Assembly: GCA_027295975.1 (NCBI GenBank)
Contig: JAPUJX010000226.1
Span: forward strand, 1-5,618
Origin: Gammaproteobacteria bacterium
GTDB lineage: Bacteria > Pseudomonadota > Gammaproteobacteria > Pseudomonadales > Azotimanducaceae
DNA length: 5,618 bases
Direction of reading: 5' to 3'
Each line of letters starts with the position of its first letter. The stretch's first letter is position 1. A program made the translations under genes and the position numbers. The notes beneath the pieces are model-generated. The model searched no databases. It saw nothing but the letters and a program-made list of their open reading frames with translations, and was not told where the DNA came from. This document shows, one piece after another, positions 1-5,618 of this stretch.

Positions 1-309
1 AGGTTATTCATCACCGGGGAACGGTTCTCCGGCAAGCGCGCCGTAGAAATGGGGTTTGCCCATCGTGCAGTAGCCCATGACGAACTCGTAGGTGCCGTGA
101 ACGAAGAGATAGACACGATCAATCGGGGTGGACCCATCGCCGTCGTGGAATGCAAAAAGCTGGTTCGCCGCATGACGAAGTTGTCTATCGAAGATGGATT
201 CTCCGAGGCAGGTGAGTGGAGCGGGAGAATGTTCCGCTCCGAGGAAGCCGCCGAGGGGATGGCGGCGTTTCGTGAGAAACGCAAGGCATCCTGGATAAAA
301 AACGATTGA
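1..309 (+). CDS. Enoyl-CoA hydratase/isomerase (crotonase family), C-terminal part only
   Basis: This is the last 102 codons of a gene that enters from the left edge; the reading frame is open from base 1 and stops with TGA at 307-309. The visible peptide starts RLFITGERFSGKRAVEMG and continues with GFAHRAV...DEL, the stretch that in crotonase-fold enzymes follows the active site (LFLTGxxxxAxxAxxxGLVxxVV). It ends with EGMAAFREKRKASW, the C-terminal signature common in enoyl-CoA hydratases and methylglutaconyl-CoA hydratases. Family members hydrate or isomerise 2-enoyl-CoA thioesters in the cytoplasm during fatty-acid or branched-chain amino-acid breakdown. The catalytic and oxyanion-hole residues lie in the missing N-terminal part, so the exact substrate cannot be told. 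The internal ATG at 49 is not a start, because conserved family sequence continues upstream of it. The gene is separated by 72 bases from the next one and shows no obvious functional link to it. Confidence 0.9.
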   Translation, partial: RLFITGERFSGKRAVEMGFAHRAVAHDELVGAVNEEIDTINRGGPIAVVECKKLVRRMTKLSIEDGFSEAGEWSGRMFRSEEAAEGMAAFREKRKASWIKND

Positions 310-331
310 GCGATCGGACAAAGCGGGAGCG

Positions 332-380
332 CCTCGCTGGGTTTCTGGAGTGAGAACCTCTGACGAACGATTCAGCGAGG
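332..380 (+). promoter_or_regulatory. Inverted repeat covering the ribosome-binding region of the SGNH hydrolase gene
   Basis: CCTCGCTG at 332-339 is an exact reverse complement of CAGCGAGG at 373-380. Between them GGTTTCT (340-346) can pair with AGAACC (353-358) with one bulged T, so a two-level hairpin is possible. The right arm overlaps the only purine-rich, Shine-Dalgarno-like sequence (GAGGG, 377-381), which directly abuts the TTG start at 382. There is no T-run after the structure, so it does not look like a classical intrinsic terminator for the crotonase gene. A role in limiting translation of the downstream gene is an inference from the overlap alone. Confidence 0.4.
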
Positions 381-381
381 G

Positions 382-1440
382 TTGAAAATCACAAACTTGA
401 AGGGAACGCTTGGCAACTTCGCCCTGGTCGTTTGCTCATTGTTGTTCATCCTCCTGGCGGCAGAAGGTTTCTTAACGTATAAGGCCGCCCGTTTACACAG
501 CCGACTCTTCGAACGTTACGAAAATATCGGTCTGTGCACCAAGACCCACGCTGACCCACGGCTGATTTATACGATCAAACCCAATCAGTGTGGAGCCAAC
601 TCCCTCGGGTTCATCGACGACGAACACGAATTAGTCAAACCTCCAGCAACATTTCGTATTCTCGTCATCGGAGACTCGGTCGCCCAGGGATTGGGGGTTG
701 CCAGGGGAAGTTCATTTGGAATGCAGCTTCAGACTCGCTTACGCGAGGTATATGCTTTTCCCAATGTCGAAGTGATCGTCATGGCCCGCTCTGGTTATTC
801 AACATCTCAGGAGCTGATCGTGCTCGCCGACACCGGTCTCGGATTTGATCCTGATTTGATCGTCTGGAGTTATGTACTCAACGATCCCGCGCATCCGGTT
901 TTCAACCATACCAGCGGAGACCTCGGGCGATACTTTTTTATCCCGACTTCACACACCGTGCACTTTCTGCGCCGAAAAGTCTTCGAGTTGCGTGAGCGAA
1001 TAGCCCGTGGGGAATGCGGCAGCAGGTTTCATCTCTTTCTCCACTGCGCCTACCGCGAACAGATTGAGGCTCACCTAACGCAACTCGGGCGGATCTCGAA
1101 GTCCAGCGATATTCCGATTCTGTTTGTTATCCATCCGTTTTTGGAGGAGTTCGACGAGGAACGGGAGAGGTTGGCTGAAGTTCATGGGGATCTGACCGTG
1201 ATGGCGCGGCAAGCGGGTATGCAGGTAATCGACATGCTCGACGTCGTGCGCGATGAAAACCCCGACCGAATTCGTCAGAGACCGGATCAACGTGATCCCT
1301 GGCATCCGAGCACATACGGGAACAGCCTGATCGCCAAGGTACTGGCGGAAACGATTGTTACCGATTATCTGAAATCACCGGCGGCGCGGTTAAGCGAGAC
1401 TCAGAAACCCGGGCTCACAGCTGATGAGAAGGAAAGATAA
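382..1440 (+). CDS. Membrane-anchored SGNH/GDSL-type hydrolase
   Basis: The 352-residue product has a single N-terminal hydrophobic segment (about residues 11-31) followed by an SGNH-hydrolase domain predicted to lie in the periplasm. Family landmarks are all present: block I RILVIGDSVAQG with nucleophile Ser99; block II Gly138 in ARSGYST; block III with Asn167 in VLNDP; block V DPWHPSTYG with Asp305 and His308. SGNH enzymes are serine esterases, lipases or acyl-transfer enzymes, and many anchored ones trim or acetylate envelope polysaccharides; the substrate here cannot be read. Cys52/Cys70 before the domain and Cys212/Cys222 inside it could form disulfides. The start is set by an in-frame TGA at 361-363. 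The first possible start after it is TTG 382, with TTG 397 as an alternative; neither has ideal Shine-Dalgarno spacing. The tail after about residue 335 is charged and looks unstructured. The next gene starts 63 bases downstream on the same strand, so the two are probably co-transcribed. Confidence 0.85.
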   Translation: MKITNLKGTLGNFALVVCSLLFILLAAEGFLTYKAARLHSRLFERYENIGLCTKTHADPRLIYTIKPNQCGANSLGFIDDEHELVKPPATFRILVIGDSVAQGLGVARGSSFGMQLQTRLREVYAFPNVEVIVMARSGYSTSQELIVLADTGLGFDPDLIVWSYVLNDPAHPVFNHTSGDLGRYFFIPTSHTVHFLRRKVFELRERIARGECGSRFHLFLHCAYREQIEAHLTQLGRISKSSDIPILFVIHPFLEEFDEERERLAEVHGDLTVMARQAGMQVIDMLDVVRDENPDRIRQRPDQRDPWHPSTYGNSLIAKVLAETIVTDYLKSPAARLSETQKPGLTADEKER

Positions 1441-1503
1441 CCTGATGGTTTAACCACAATCGCAGCGCAGTATAGACTGCGAGGTGTTCAAGGAGCGCAA
1501 GGC
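1441..1503 (+). promoter_or_regulatory. Intergenic leader with strong ribosome-binding site for the large membrane protein
   Basis: AAGGAG at 1490-1495 lies 8 bases before ATG 1504, a near-ideal Shine-Dalgarno, and decides the start. Upstream are two small symmetrical elements: TGGTT-T-AACCA at 1446-1456, and a hairpin CGCAG (1466-1470) / CTGCG (1477-1481) with a six-base loop. The loop reads TATAGA and could be mistaken for a -10 box, but no matching -35 is visible about 17 bases upstream. The short gap favours read-through from the hydrolase gene over an independent promoter. Confidence 0.65.
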
Positions 1504-4500
1504 ATGCGTGCAACCGTATTATTGTTTGTTTGTTTCGTCGTAACACCGAGTTCGCTGGCTTTCGAGCCTTATGTCCCGGAAGAGCTCCAACCCTGGGTGA
1601 AGTGGGTGCTGCACTCCCACCCCGACTACGGCTGCCCCCGCCGCTATACCAATGGAATCATCGGCGACTGCGTCTGGACACGAGCGCTTGACGTCAAAGT
1701 GGTCGCCGACCGGTCGACTTTTACCTTGAATACAACCCTGCTTGCCGAGGCCAATGTGCCGTTACCGGGCGATGATCGGTATTGGCCTCAGGCGGTACGC
1801 GTGAATGGTAGAGAAGCCATCGTGACCCGAGCGGGACTACTTCCCGTGGTGCGTCTTGGCGCCGGGGTTTACGACATTACCGGTAGCGTAACCTGGCAGC
1901 GACGCCCGGACGGCATGACGGTACCACGGCAGTTTGGTCTGCTTTCGCTGGAGGTTGACGGACAGGACGTCGCGCGTCCGACGATCGGCAACGGCTACCT
2001 GTGGTTCGGCGAACGTCTCTCCGATGAAGTTCGGGAGAGCGACAGCATTGAGATTGACGCCTACCGGCTGCTCATCGACGAGAACCCCATGCTCATGCGC
2101 ACCTACCTCCGTTTGACCGTAGGAGGGCGCTCGCGCGTGGAGACGCTTGGGCGATTGCTGCTGCCTGGTTTTGCGGTCATGAGTCTCGAAAGCGAGTTGC
2201 CCGCGCGGCTGGGCGAGGATGGCAATCTGAAGGTTCAGGTAGAGGCAGGTGAGTTCCTTGTTGAAGTTTTAGCTCGAGCAACAAGTCGACCAACGGAGTT
2301 TGCCATGTCGGCTACGACAGACAACTGGCCCGCGCAGGAAATATGGGCATTCGATCCACGCCGCAACCTGCGGCTGGTTAATCTGTCCGGTGCCAGCGGC
2401 GTTGATCTACTTCAGGTGGGAGCGCCTTTCGAAGGTAATTTCCGCGGCTTCCTGATGAACCCGGAAGTAGACTTCGTAATAGAGACCGAACAGCGTGGCG
2501 ATCCAACTCCGGTGCCCAACGAATATTCGCTGCGGCGCGATTTATGGCTCAACTTCGATGGCTCTGGATTGATCGTGCGTGATCGGCTCGATGCGACGAT
2601 CACCCGGGCCACGCGCTTGAGTGCGGGATATCCCCTCGGGCGAATCGCGGTGAATGGCAACGATCAGCTGGTTACCAGGATCGAGTCGGGGCAGCCGGGT
2701 ATCGAGTTGCAGAATGGCCGGTACAACATCGAGTCGGTCAGCGCGTTGCCATCGAGACACGGACTGAACGCGATAGGATGGAACGTGGATGCAAAAAGCC
2801 TCCAGGCAACACTGCATCTGCCGCCGGGATGGCGTTTGCTGTGGACCAACGGCGTCGACCTGGCCCCGGGATCATGGATTGCCCGATGGAATTTGTGGGA
2901 CGTGTTTCTCATTACCTTGACGTTGGTGCTGATCTGGCGATTCTTCGGCCACGGGTTCGCCGCGCTGGTTGGGGTCACGTTGCTCATCGCCTATCAGGAA
3001 GAGCCTGCAATTGGTGTTTCCTGGCTCATAGTTGTGGGGTTGATTGCCACTCAACGGTTCGTGAATCATGCTCGCATACGACGACTTTTCCGGATCACCA
3101 TGGTGGTTGCGTTGTTGTCGACAGCCTTGTTAGCCGTGAACTTTGCCATCGATCACGCACGACAGAGTCTTTACCCACAGCTCGAGGAAGTAGCTTACAA
3201 CGTGACCTCCGATAGTCTGTCTATACCTGCGCCAGCGGCAGACAAGCTGGTTTCGTTAAAGAGAAATGTGTCGGCGAACGAAGGGATATTTGAGGAAGTC
3301 GTGGTTACCGCTTCGAGGTTGAAGCGAAGTGTTTTGTACCCTGAAGGTGTCCAGGTGCAGACGGGTCCTGGACTGCCCGCATGGCAGTGGAAAACGGAAT
3401 CGCTGCGTTGGTTCGGGCCGGTCAGCGAAAATCAAACGATGTCCTTCACACTGTTACCTCCGGTCATCGTGCGGTTGTTGAACGCGCTGATGGCGGTGCT
3501 GGTGCTGGGCGTGACGGTTGGCCTGGGTTATGCGCAGTATTCGAGCGCGGTCGCCTGGCGGCCGCCACCCTGGTTAGCCTCCATTTTGCCTTGTGTAGTG
3601 ATGGCACTGATCGTTGTTCTATTGCCTCTCGAAAGGGCTCATGGGCAAATCGTCGATAGTGAGATTCTCCGGGATCTCGAGCGACGGTTACTCGAGCCGC
3701 CACGATGTTTACCGACCTGCGCCAGCATGGAACAAGTGACGATCGAGGTGGATGCCGATCGGTTGGAGGTCTCGCTGCGAATCCATACGGGAGCCTTTCT
3801 TGCCGTACCACTGCCGGGGATGCTGGATGGCTGGATTCCCGACCAGGTTACGGAAAATGGCGCCATCGTACCCATTACCAGGGACGGCGGGGGACGGCTC
3901 CAGGTGGCGCTGGCCTCCGGGGTGCATGACGTGGTCATGGTGGGTCCGGTTGGTCATCTCAACCGGGTCGAACTGGCATTCCCGCTGCGACCCGGACGGG
4001 TCGAGGTGGCGGACCAGTCGAACTGGCAGATTACGGGTTTGATCGACGGTAGCATACCGAGCGGTAGCTTGACTCTGGAACGCGCAGTTCGGACAACCGA
4101 AACCGATATCCAGACGCTTCAGCAGGAACCGGCGCCCTCCTATGTGCGGTTGTACAGAAGTCTCGTATTCGGCTTGGAGTGGCGAGTCAATTCCCGGGTG
4201 GAACGGGCAGCACCACGGTCGGGTGCCATGACGGTACGTATCCCATTGCTTGCGGGAGAGTCGGTGCTGGATCGAGACTTACCGGTGGAGGACGGTTCGG
4301 TAGTGGTGGTATTCGGAGCCGATGATGACGTCGTGGGCTGGACCAGTACCATACCCCAGACTGAGACGATTCGACTCGTTGCCGGTGACCTTCGTGAGCG
4401 CACGGAGGTTTGGGAACTCATATCGGGCAACCTCTGGCACATCACCCACGCAGGCATCGTGCCTTCCAAGGCGCCGGAAAGCTCAGGACCGGTGTTTCAT

Positions 4501-5460
4501 CCGTATTCCGGCGAGGTCCTCACGGTGACAACTGAACAGACGCAACCCATTTCGGGCCCAACCATCACGGTTGAGTCGGTGCGCTTGAATCTAACGCCGG
4601 GTAAGCGGGTGCGAACATCGGAACTCATGTTTACACTTCGTGCAAGCGAGGGTGGAAATTATCCCGTTCACTTGCCGGAAGGTGCGGTGGTGTCAGCAGT
4701 GTCGGTAGACGGAGCAAACCAGCCCATACCGCTGAACGATGGCGTGGTGGCTCTGCCGGTGATCCCGGGAGAGACTGACTATGAATTGAGTTGGCACAAC
4801 GAGGTGAACGCGGGTTTGATTTTCAAGTCTCCCCTGGTGGTGCTTGCAAGTCCTGCTAACAACATAACGCTGACCACACAATTTCCGCGTGACCGTTGGG
4901 TGTTGCTGCTCGGGGGGCCGGATCTGGGACCGGCCATGTTGTTCTGGGGCCTGTTGATCGTAATCACGTTCCTGGGGTTGGCGCTTTCGCGGGTACCCGG
5001 GTTGCCTTTGACTGCGATCGATGCGGTGCTGCTTGCCACCGGCCTGACCTTGTGTAACCTGCCGACGACCCTGCTTGTTGCGGTCTGGTTGGTCGCGATG
5101 CTGGTTCGAAAGCGATGGGTAGACGCCACCGAACGCCGTTTGTGGAAGAATTCGGTCCAGGTGATGACCGCCGCGATCTCGGTTGTGGCGGTGCTCGGTC
5201 TGGTGTTGAGTGTGCCTCTTGCGCTGCTCGGTTCTCCGGAGATGCAGATCAGCGGGTACGGCTCGACCGCGTATAACTACCGGTGGTTTTCCGATCATGC
5301 CGGCGAAGGTTTACCAACGGCGTGGGTATTCTCGCTGCCGTTGTGGATTTATCGCGGGGCTATGCTCGCCTGGTCGCTATGGCTGGCCTTCGCGCTGCTG
5401 CGCTGGTTGAAGTGGTCGTGGCAGCGTTGGTCCACACCGGTGGCGTGGTTCGCCAAGTAA
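1504..5460 (+). CDS. Large multi-domain envelope protein, signal peptide plus about 11 membrane segments, function unknown
   Basis: I cannot assign a function to this 1318-residue protein. Residues 1-19 are a Sec signal peptide with a plausible cleavage after Ser-Leu-Ala (19/20). Residues 20-463 are a beta-rich periplasmic region. Four hydrophobic segments follow (about 464-481, 484-498, 503-517, 531-549), with the basic stretch QRFVNHARIRRLFR between the third and fourth. Residues 550-652 form a periplasmic loop carrying EEVVVTASR (597-605). Segments at about 654-676 and 690-710 lead to a second beta-rich periplasmic region (713-1143). Five further segments follow (about 1144-1161, 1170-1183, 1188-1201, 1220-1242, 1280-1299), and the protein ends in a Trp/Arg/Lys-rich tail. 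Basic loops fall on the cytoplasmic side throughout, which supports this topology. A motif near VPLPG...W...V..NG...R...G-V-x-D-I recurs four times. No enzyme motif is evident. The start is ATG 1504 with AAGGAG 8 bases upstream. The gene is probably co-transcribed with the SGNH hydrolase, so a joint role on an envelope substrate is possible but only inferred. Confidence 0.85.
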   Translation: MRATVLLFVCFVVTPSSLAFEPYVPEELQPWVKWVLHSHPDYGCPRRYTNGIIGDCVWTRALDVKVVADRSTFTLNTTLLAEANVPLPGDDRYWPQAVRVNGREAIVTRAGLLPVVRLGAGVYDITGSVTWQRRPDGMTVPRQFGLLSLEVDGQDVARPTIGNGYLWFGERLSDEVRESDSIEIDAYRLLIDENPMLMRTYLRLTVGGRSRVETLGRLLLPGFAVMSLESELPARLGEDGNLKVQVEAGEFLVEVLARATSRPTEFAMSATTDNWPAQEIWAFDPRRNLRLVNLSGASGVDLLQVGAPFEGNFRGFLMNPEVDFVIETEQRGDPTPVPNEYSLRRDLWLNFDGSGLIVRDRLDATITRATRLSAGYPLGRIAVNGNDQLVTRIESGQPGIELQNGRYNIESVSALPSRHGLNAIGWNVDAKSLQATLHLPPGWRLLWTNGVDLAPGSWIARWNLWDVFLITLTLVLIWRFFGHGFAALVGVTLLIAYQEEPAIGVSWLIVVGLIATQRFVNHARIRRLFRITMVVALLSTALLAVNFAIDHARQSLYPQLEEVAYNVTSDSLSIPAPAADKLVSLKRNVSANEGIFEEVVVTASRLKRSVLYPEGVQVQTGPGLPAWQWKTESLRWFGPVSENQTMSFTLLPPVIVRLLNALMAVLVLGVTVGLGYAQYSSAVAWRPPPWLASILPCVVMALIVVLLPLERAHGQIVDSEILRDLERRLLEPPRCLPTCASMEQVTIEVDADRLEVSLRIHTGAFLAVPLPGMLDGWIPDQVTENGAIVPITRDGGGRLQVALASGVHDVVMVGPVGHLNRVELAFPLRPGRVEVADQSNWQITGLIDGSIPSGSLTLERAVRTTETDIQTLQQEPAPSYVRLYRSLVFGLEWRVNSRVERAAPRSGAMTVRIPLLAGESVLDRDLPVEDGSVVVVFGADDDVVGWTSTIPQTETIRLVAGDLRERTEVWELISGNLWHITHAGIVPSKAPESSGPVFHPYSGEVLTVTTEQTQPISGPTITVESVRLNLTPGKRVRTSELMFTLRASEGGNYPVHLPEGAVVSAVSVDGANQPIPLNDGVVALPVIPGETDYELSWHNEVNAGLIFKSPLVVLASPANNITLTTQFPRDRWVLLLGGPDLGPAMLFWGLLIVITFLGLALSRVPGLPLTAIDAVLLATGLTLCNLPTTLLVAVWLVAMLVRKRWVDATERRLWKNSVQVMTAAISVVAVLGLVLSVPLALLGSPEMQISGYGSTAYNYRWFSDHAGEGLPTAWVFSLPLWIYRGAMLAWSLWLAFALLRWLKWSWQRWSTPVAWFAK
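1756..1878 (+). repeat. Protein repeat copy 1 in the large membrane protein (residues 85-125)
   Basis: The key residues are V85-P-L-P-G89, W94-P95, V98, N101-G102, R109, V116-x-L118 and G121-V-Y-D-I125. The pattern reads as alternating beta strands with an NG turn. Cys56 lies 29 residues before V85, the same distance as Cys739 to V768 in copy 3. The repeat is visible only at protein level. Confidence 0.7.
2629..2730 (+). repeat. Protein repeat copy 2 in the large membrane protein (residues 376-409)
   Basis: This copy begins Y376-P-L-G and continues I381-A-V-N384-G385, V390-T-R392, I400-E-L402 and G405-R-Y-N-I409. The N-to-R spacing (8) and the V/I-to-G spacing (5) equal those of copy 1, and VTR is shared exactly. 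The Trp and one of the prolines of the first motif are absent. It lies about 55 residues before the first block of membrane segments. Confidence 0.6.
3292..3318 (+). other. TonB-box-like sequence in a periplasmic loop of the large membrane protein
   Basis: Residues 597-605 read EEVVVTASR. TonB boxes at the N-termini of outer-membrane TonB-dependent receptors have the form (D/E)-x-x-V-V-T-A, and EEVVVTASR would be a typical one. Here it lies inside an inner-membrane protein, in the loop of about residues 550-652 that topology places in the periplasm, where TonB acts. There is no receptor plug or barrel around it. Binding to TonB is therefore a hypothesis, and chance resemblance remains possible. 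Confidence 0.45.
3571..3645 (+). other. Second signal-peptide-like segment at the start of the C-terminal half
   Basis: Residues 690-714 form a hydrophobic stretch (Leu691 to Leu709) after a basic, proline-rich lead (WRPPP), followed by ERAHG and then QIVDSE. Ala712 and Gly714 fit the small-residue -3/-1 pattern of signal peptidase I sites. In the full protein it probably acts as a membrane segment. It may instead be a remnant of an independent N-terminus if the two halves were once separate genes. Whether it is cleaved cannot be judged from sequence. Confidence 0.4.
3805..3933 (+). repeat. Protein repeat copy 3 in the large membrane protein (residues 768-810)
   Basis: The key residues are V768-P-L-P-G772, W777, P779, V782, N785-G786, R793, V801-x-L803 and G806-V-H-D-V810. 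It is the closest match to copy 1: VPLPG is identical, G-to-W spacing is 5 in both, N-to-R spacing is 8 in both, and GVxD is shared. Cys739 precedes V768 by 29 residues, as Cys56 precedes V85. Confidence 0.7.
4666..4788 (+). repeat. Protein repeat copy 4 in the large membrane protein (residues 1055-1095)
   Basis: This is the most diverged copy: V1055-H-L-P-E-G1060, V1066-S-V-D1069-G1070, then L1084 and G1089, followed by D1092-Y-E-L1095-S-W. The NG turn is DG and the central Arg is missing. It stands about 50 residues before the C-terminal membrane block, much as copy 2 stands before the first block. Confidence 0.5.
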
Positions 5461-5618
5461 CAACCGGGACCAGGCAAAACGAAGATATTCCTGTCGCCCT
5501 ATGGGAAAGCCGCGTTCGCGCAATGCGCCGGGAGTGTCTCCTTTCGCGATGACTCGCGCTAGAATTACCCAAGGCGGGCTGTGGCTTAATCTACCGCGCG
5601 CCTATCGCGATGGAGAAT
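5461..5618 (+). promoter_or_regulatory. Downstream intergenic region with a weak -10-like element and an imperfect hairpin
   Basis: No convincing gene is visible in these 158 bases. TAGAAT at 5560-5565 resembles a sigma-70 -10 box, but no good -35 hexamer lies 16-18 bases upstream, so the promoter call is weak. Eight bases after it, 5573-5602 can fold as a stem of 4+2+4 pairs with two single mismatches (GGCG/CGCC, GC/GC, GTGG/CTAC with one G-U pair) and the loop CTTAAT. No T-run follows, so it is not a typical terminator. GGAG at 5612-5615 could be the ribosome-binding site of a gene starting beyond the edge. ATG at 5610 is possible but lacks a Shine-Dalgarno. No clear terminator for the large gene is seen. 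Confidence 0.3.

Noticed and set aside
4..321. Open frame of 105 codons on the - strand at the left edge
   Set aside because: It is antisense to a clear crotonase C-terminus, which explains the region fully.
1446..1456. TGGTT-T-AACCA as a terminator of the hydrolase gene
   Set aside because: The stem is only five AT-containing pairs with a one-base centre that cannot form a loop, and no T-run follows; at most it is a small palindrome.
1471..1476. TATAGA as a -10 box before the large gene
   Set aside because: It matches TATAAT at only four positions, lies in the loop of a small hairpin, and has no -35 partner at suitable spacing.
2778..3215. Open frame of 145 codons on the + strand in another phase
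   Set aside because: It overlaps the membrane block of the large protein, whose frame is continuous and hydrophobic here; the alternative product is Cys/His/Arg-rich with no recognisable motif.
3292..3318. A TonB-dependent receptor gene
   Set aside because: Only the box-like nonapeptide is present; flanking sequence has membrane helices and no plug or beta-barrel features.
4693..5298. Open frame of 201 codons on the - strand
   Set aside because: It lies fully inside the large + strand gene; its product is rich in Arg, Gln, His and Pro with no domain or hydrophobic core, as expected for an antisense shadow.
5283..5552. Open frame of 89 codons extending past the end of the large gene
   Set aside because: It starts inside the large gene without a ribosome-binding site and its product shows no domain; the part beyond 5460 has no coding character.

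Overview
The window looks like a piece of a Proteobacterial chromosome, most likely gammaproteobacterial. The reasons are moderately high GC, dense same-strand packing, Sec-type signal sequences, and a TonB-box-like string of the kind common in Gammaproteobacteria. The assignment is an inference from style, not from a marker gene. All three genes read on the + strand, and no RNA gene, mobile element or CRISPR array is visible.

Layout. Positions 1-309 are the 3' end of an enoyl-CoA hydratase/isomerase (crotonase family) gene whose start lies outside the window. A 72-base gap follows; it contains an inverted repeat whose right arm overlaps the only ribosome-binding-like sequence of the next gene. 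Positions 382-1440 (TTG start) encode a membrane-anchored SGNH/GDSL-type hydrolase with its catalytic residues in place. After a 63-base gap with a good Shine-Dalgarno sequence, 1504-5460 encodes a 1318-residue envelope protein. It has an N-terminal signal peptide, three periplasmic regions and about eleven predicted membrane segments. I do not recognise an assigned function for it. Positions 5461-5618 are non-coding as far as I can see. They hold a weak -10-like element followed by an imperfect hairpin, probably the leader of a gene beginning at or beyond the window edge.

How the genes fit together. The hydrolase and the large protein are probably co-transcribed and both are predicted to be anchored in the inner membrane with large periplasmic parts, so they may act on the same envelope substrate. 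The crotonase fragment belongs to acyl-CoA metabolism and need not be related. The most interesting object is the large protein. Four copies of a beta-rich motif recur in it, two per half. The second half opens with its own signal-peptide-like segment and a cysteine placed at the same distance from the repeat as in the first half, which points to an ancient duplication or fusion. A TonB-box-like sequence sits in the periplasmic loop between the halves.
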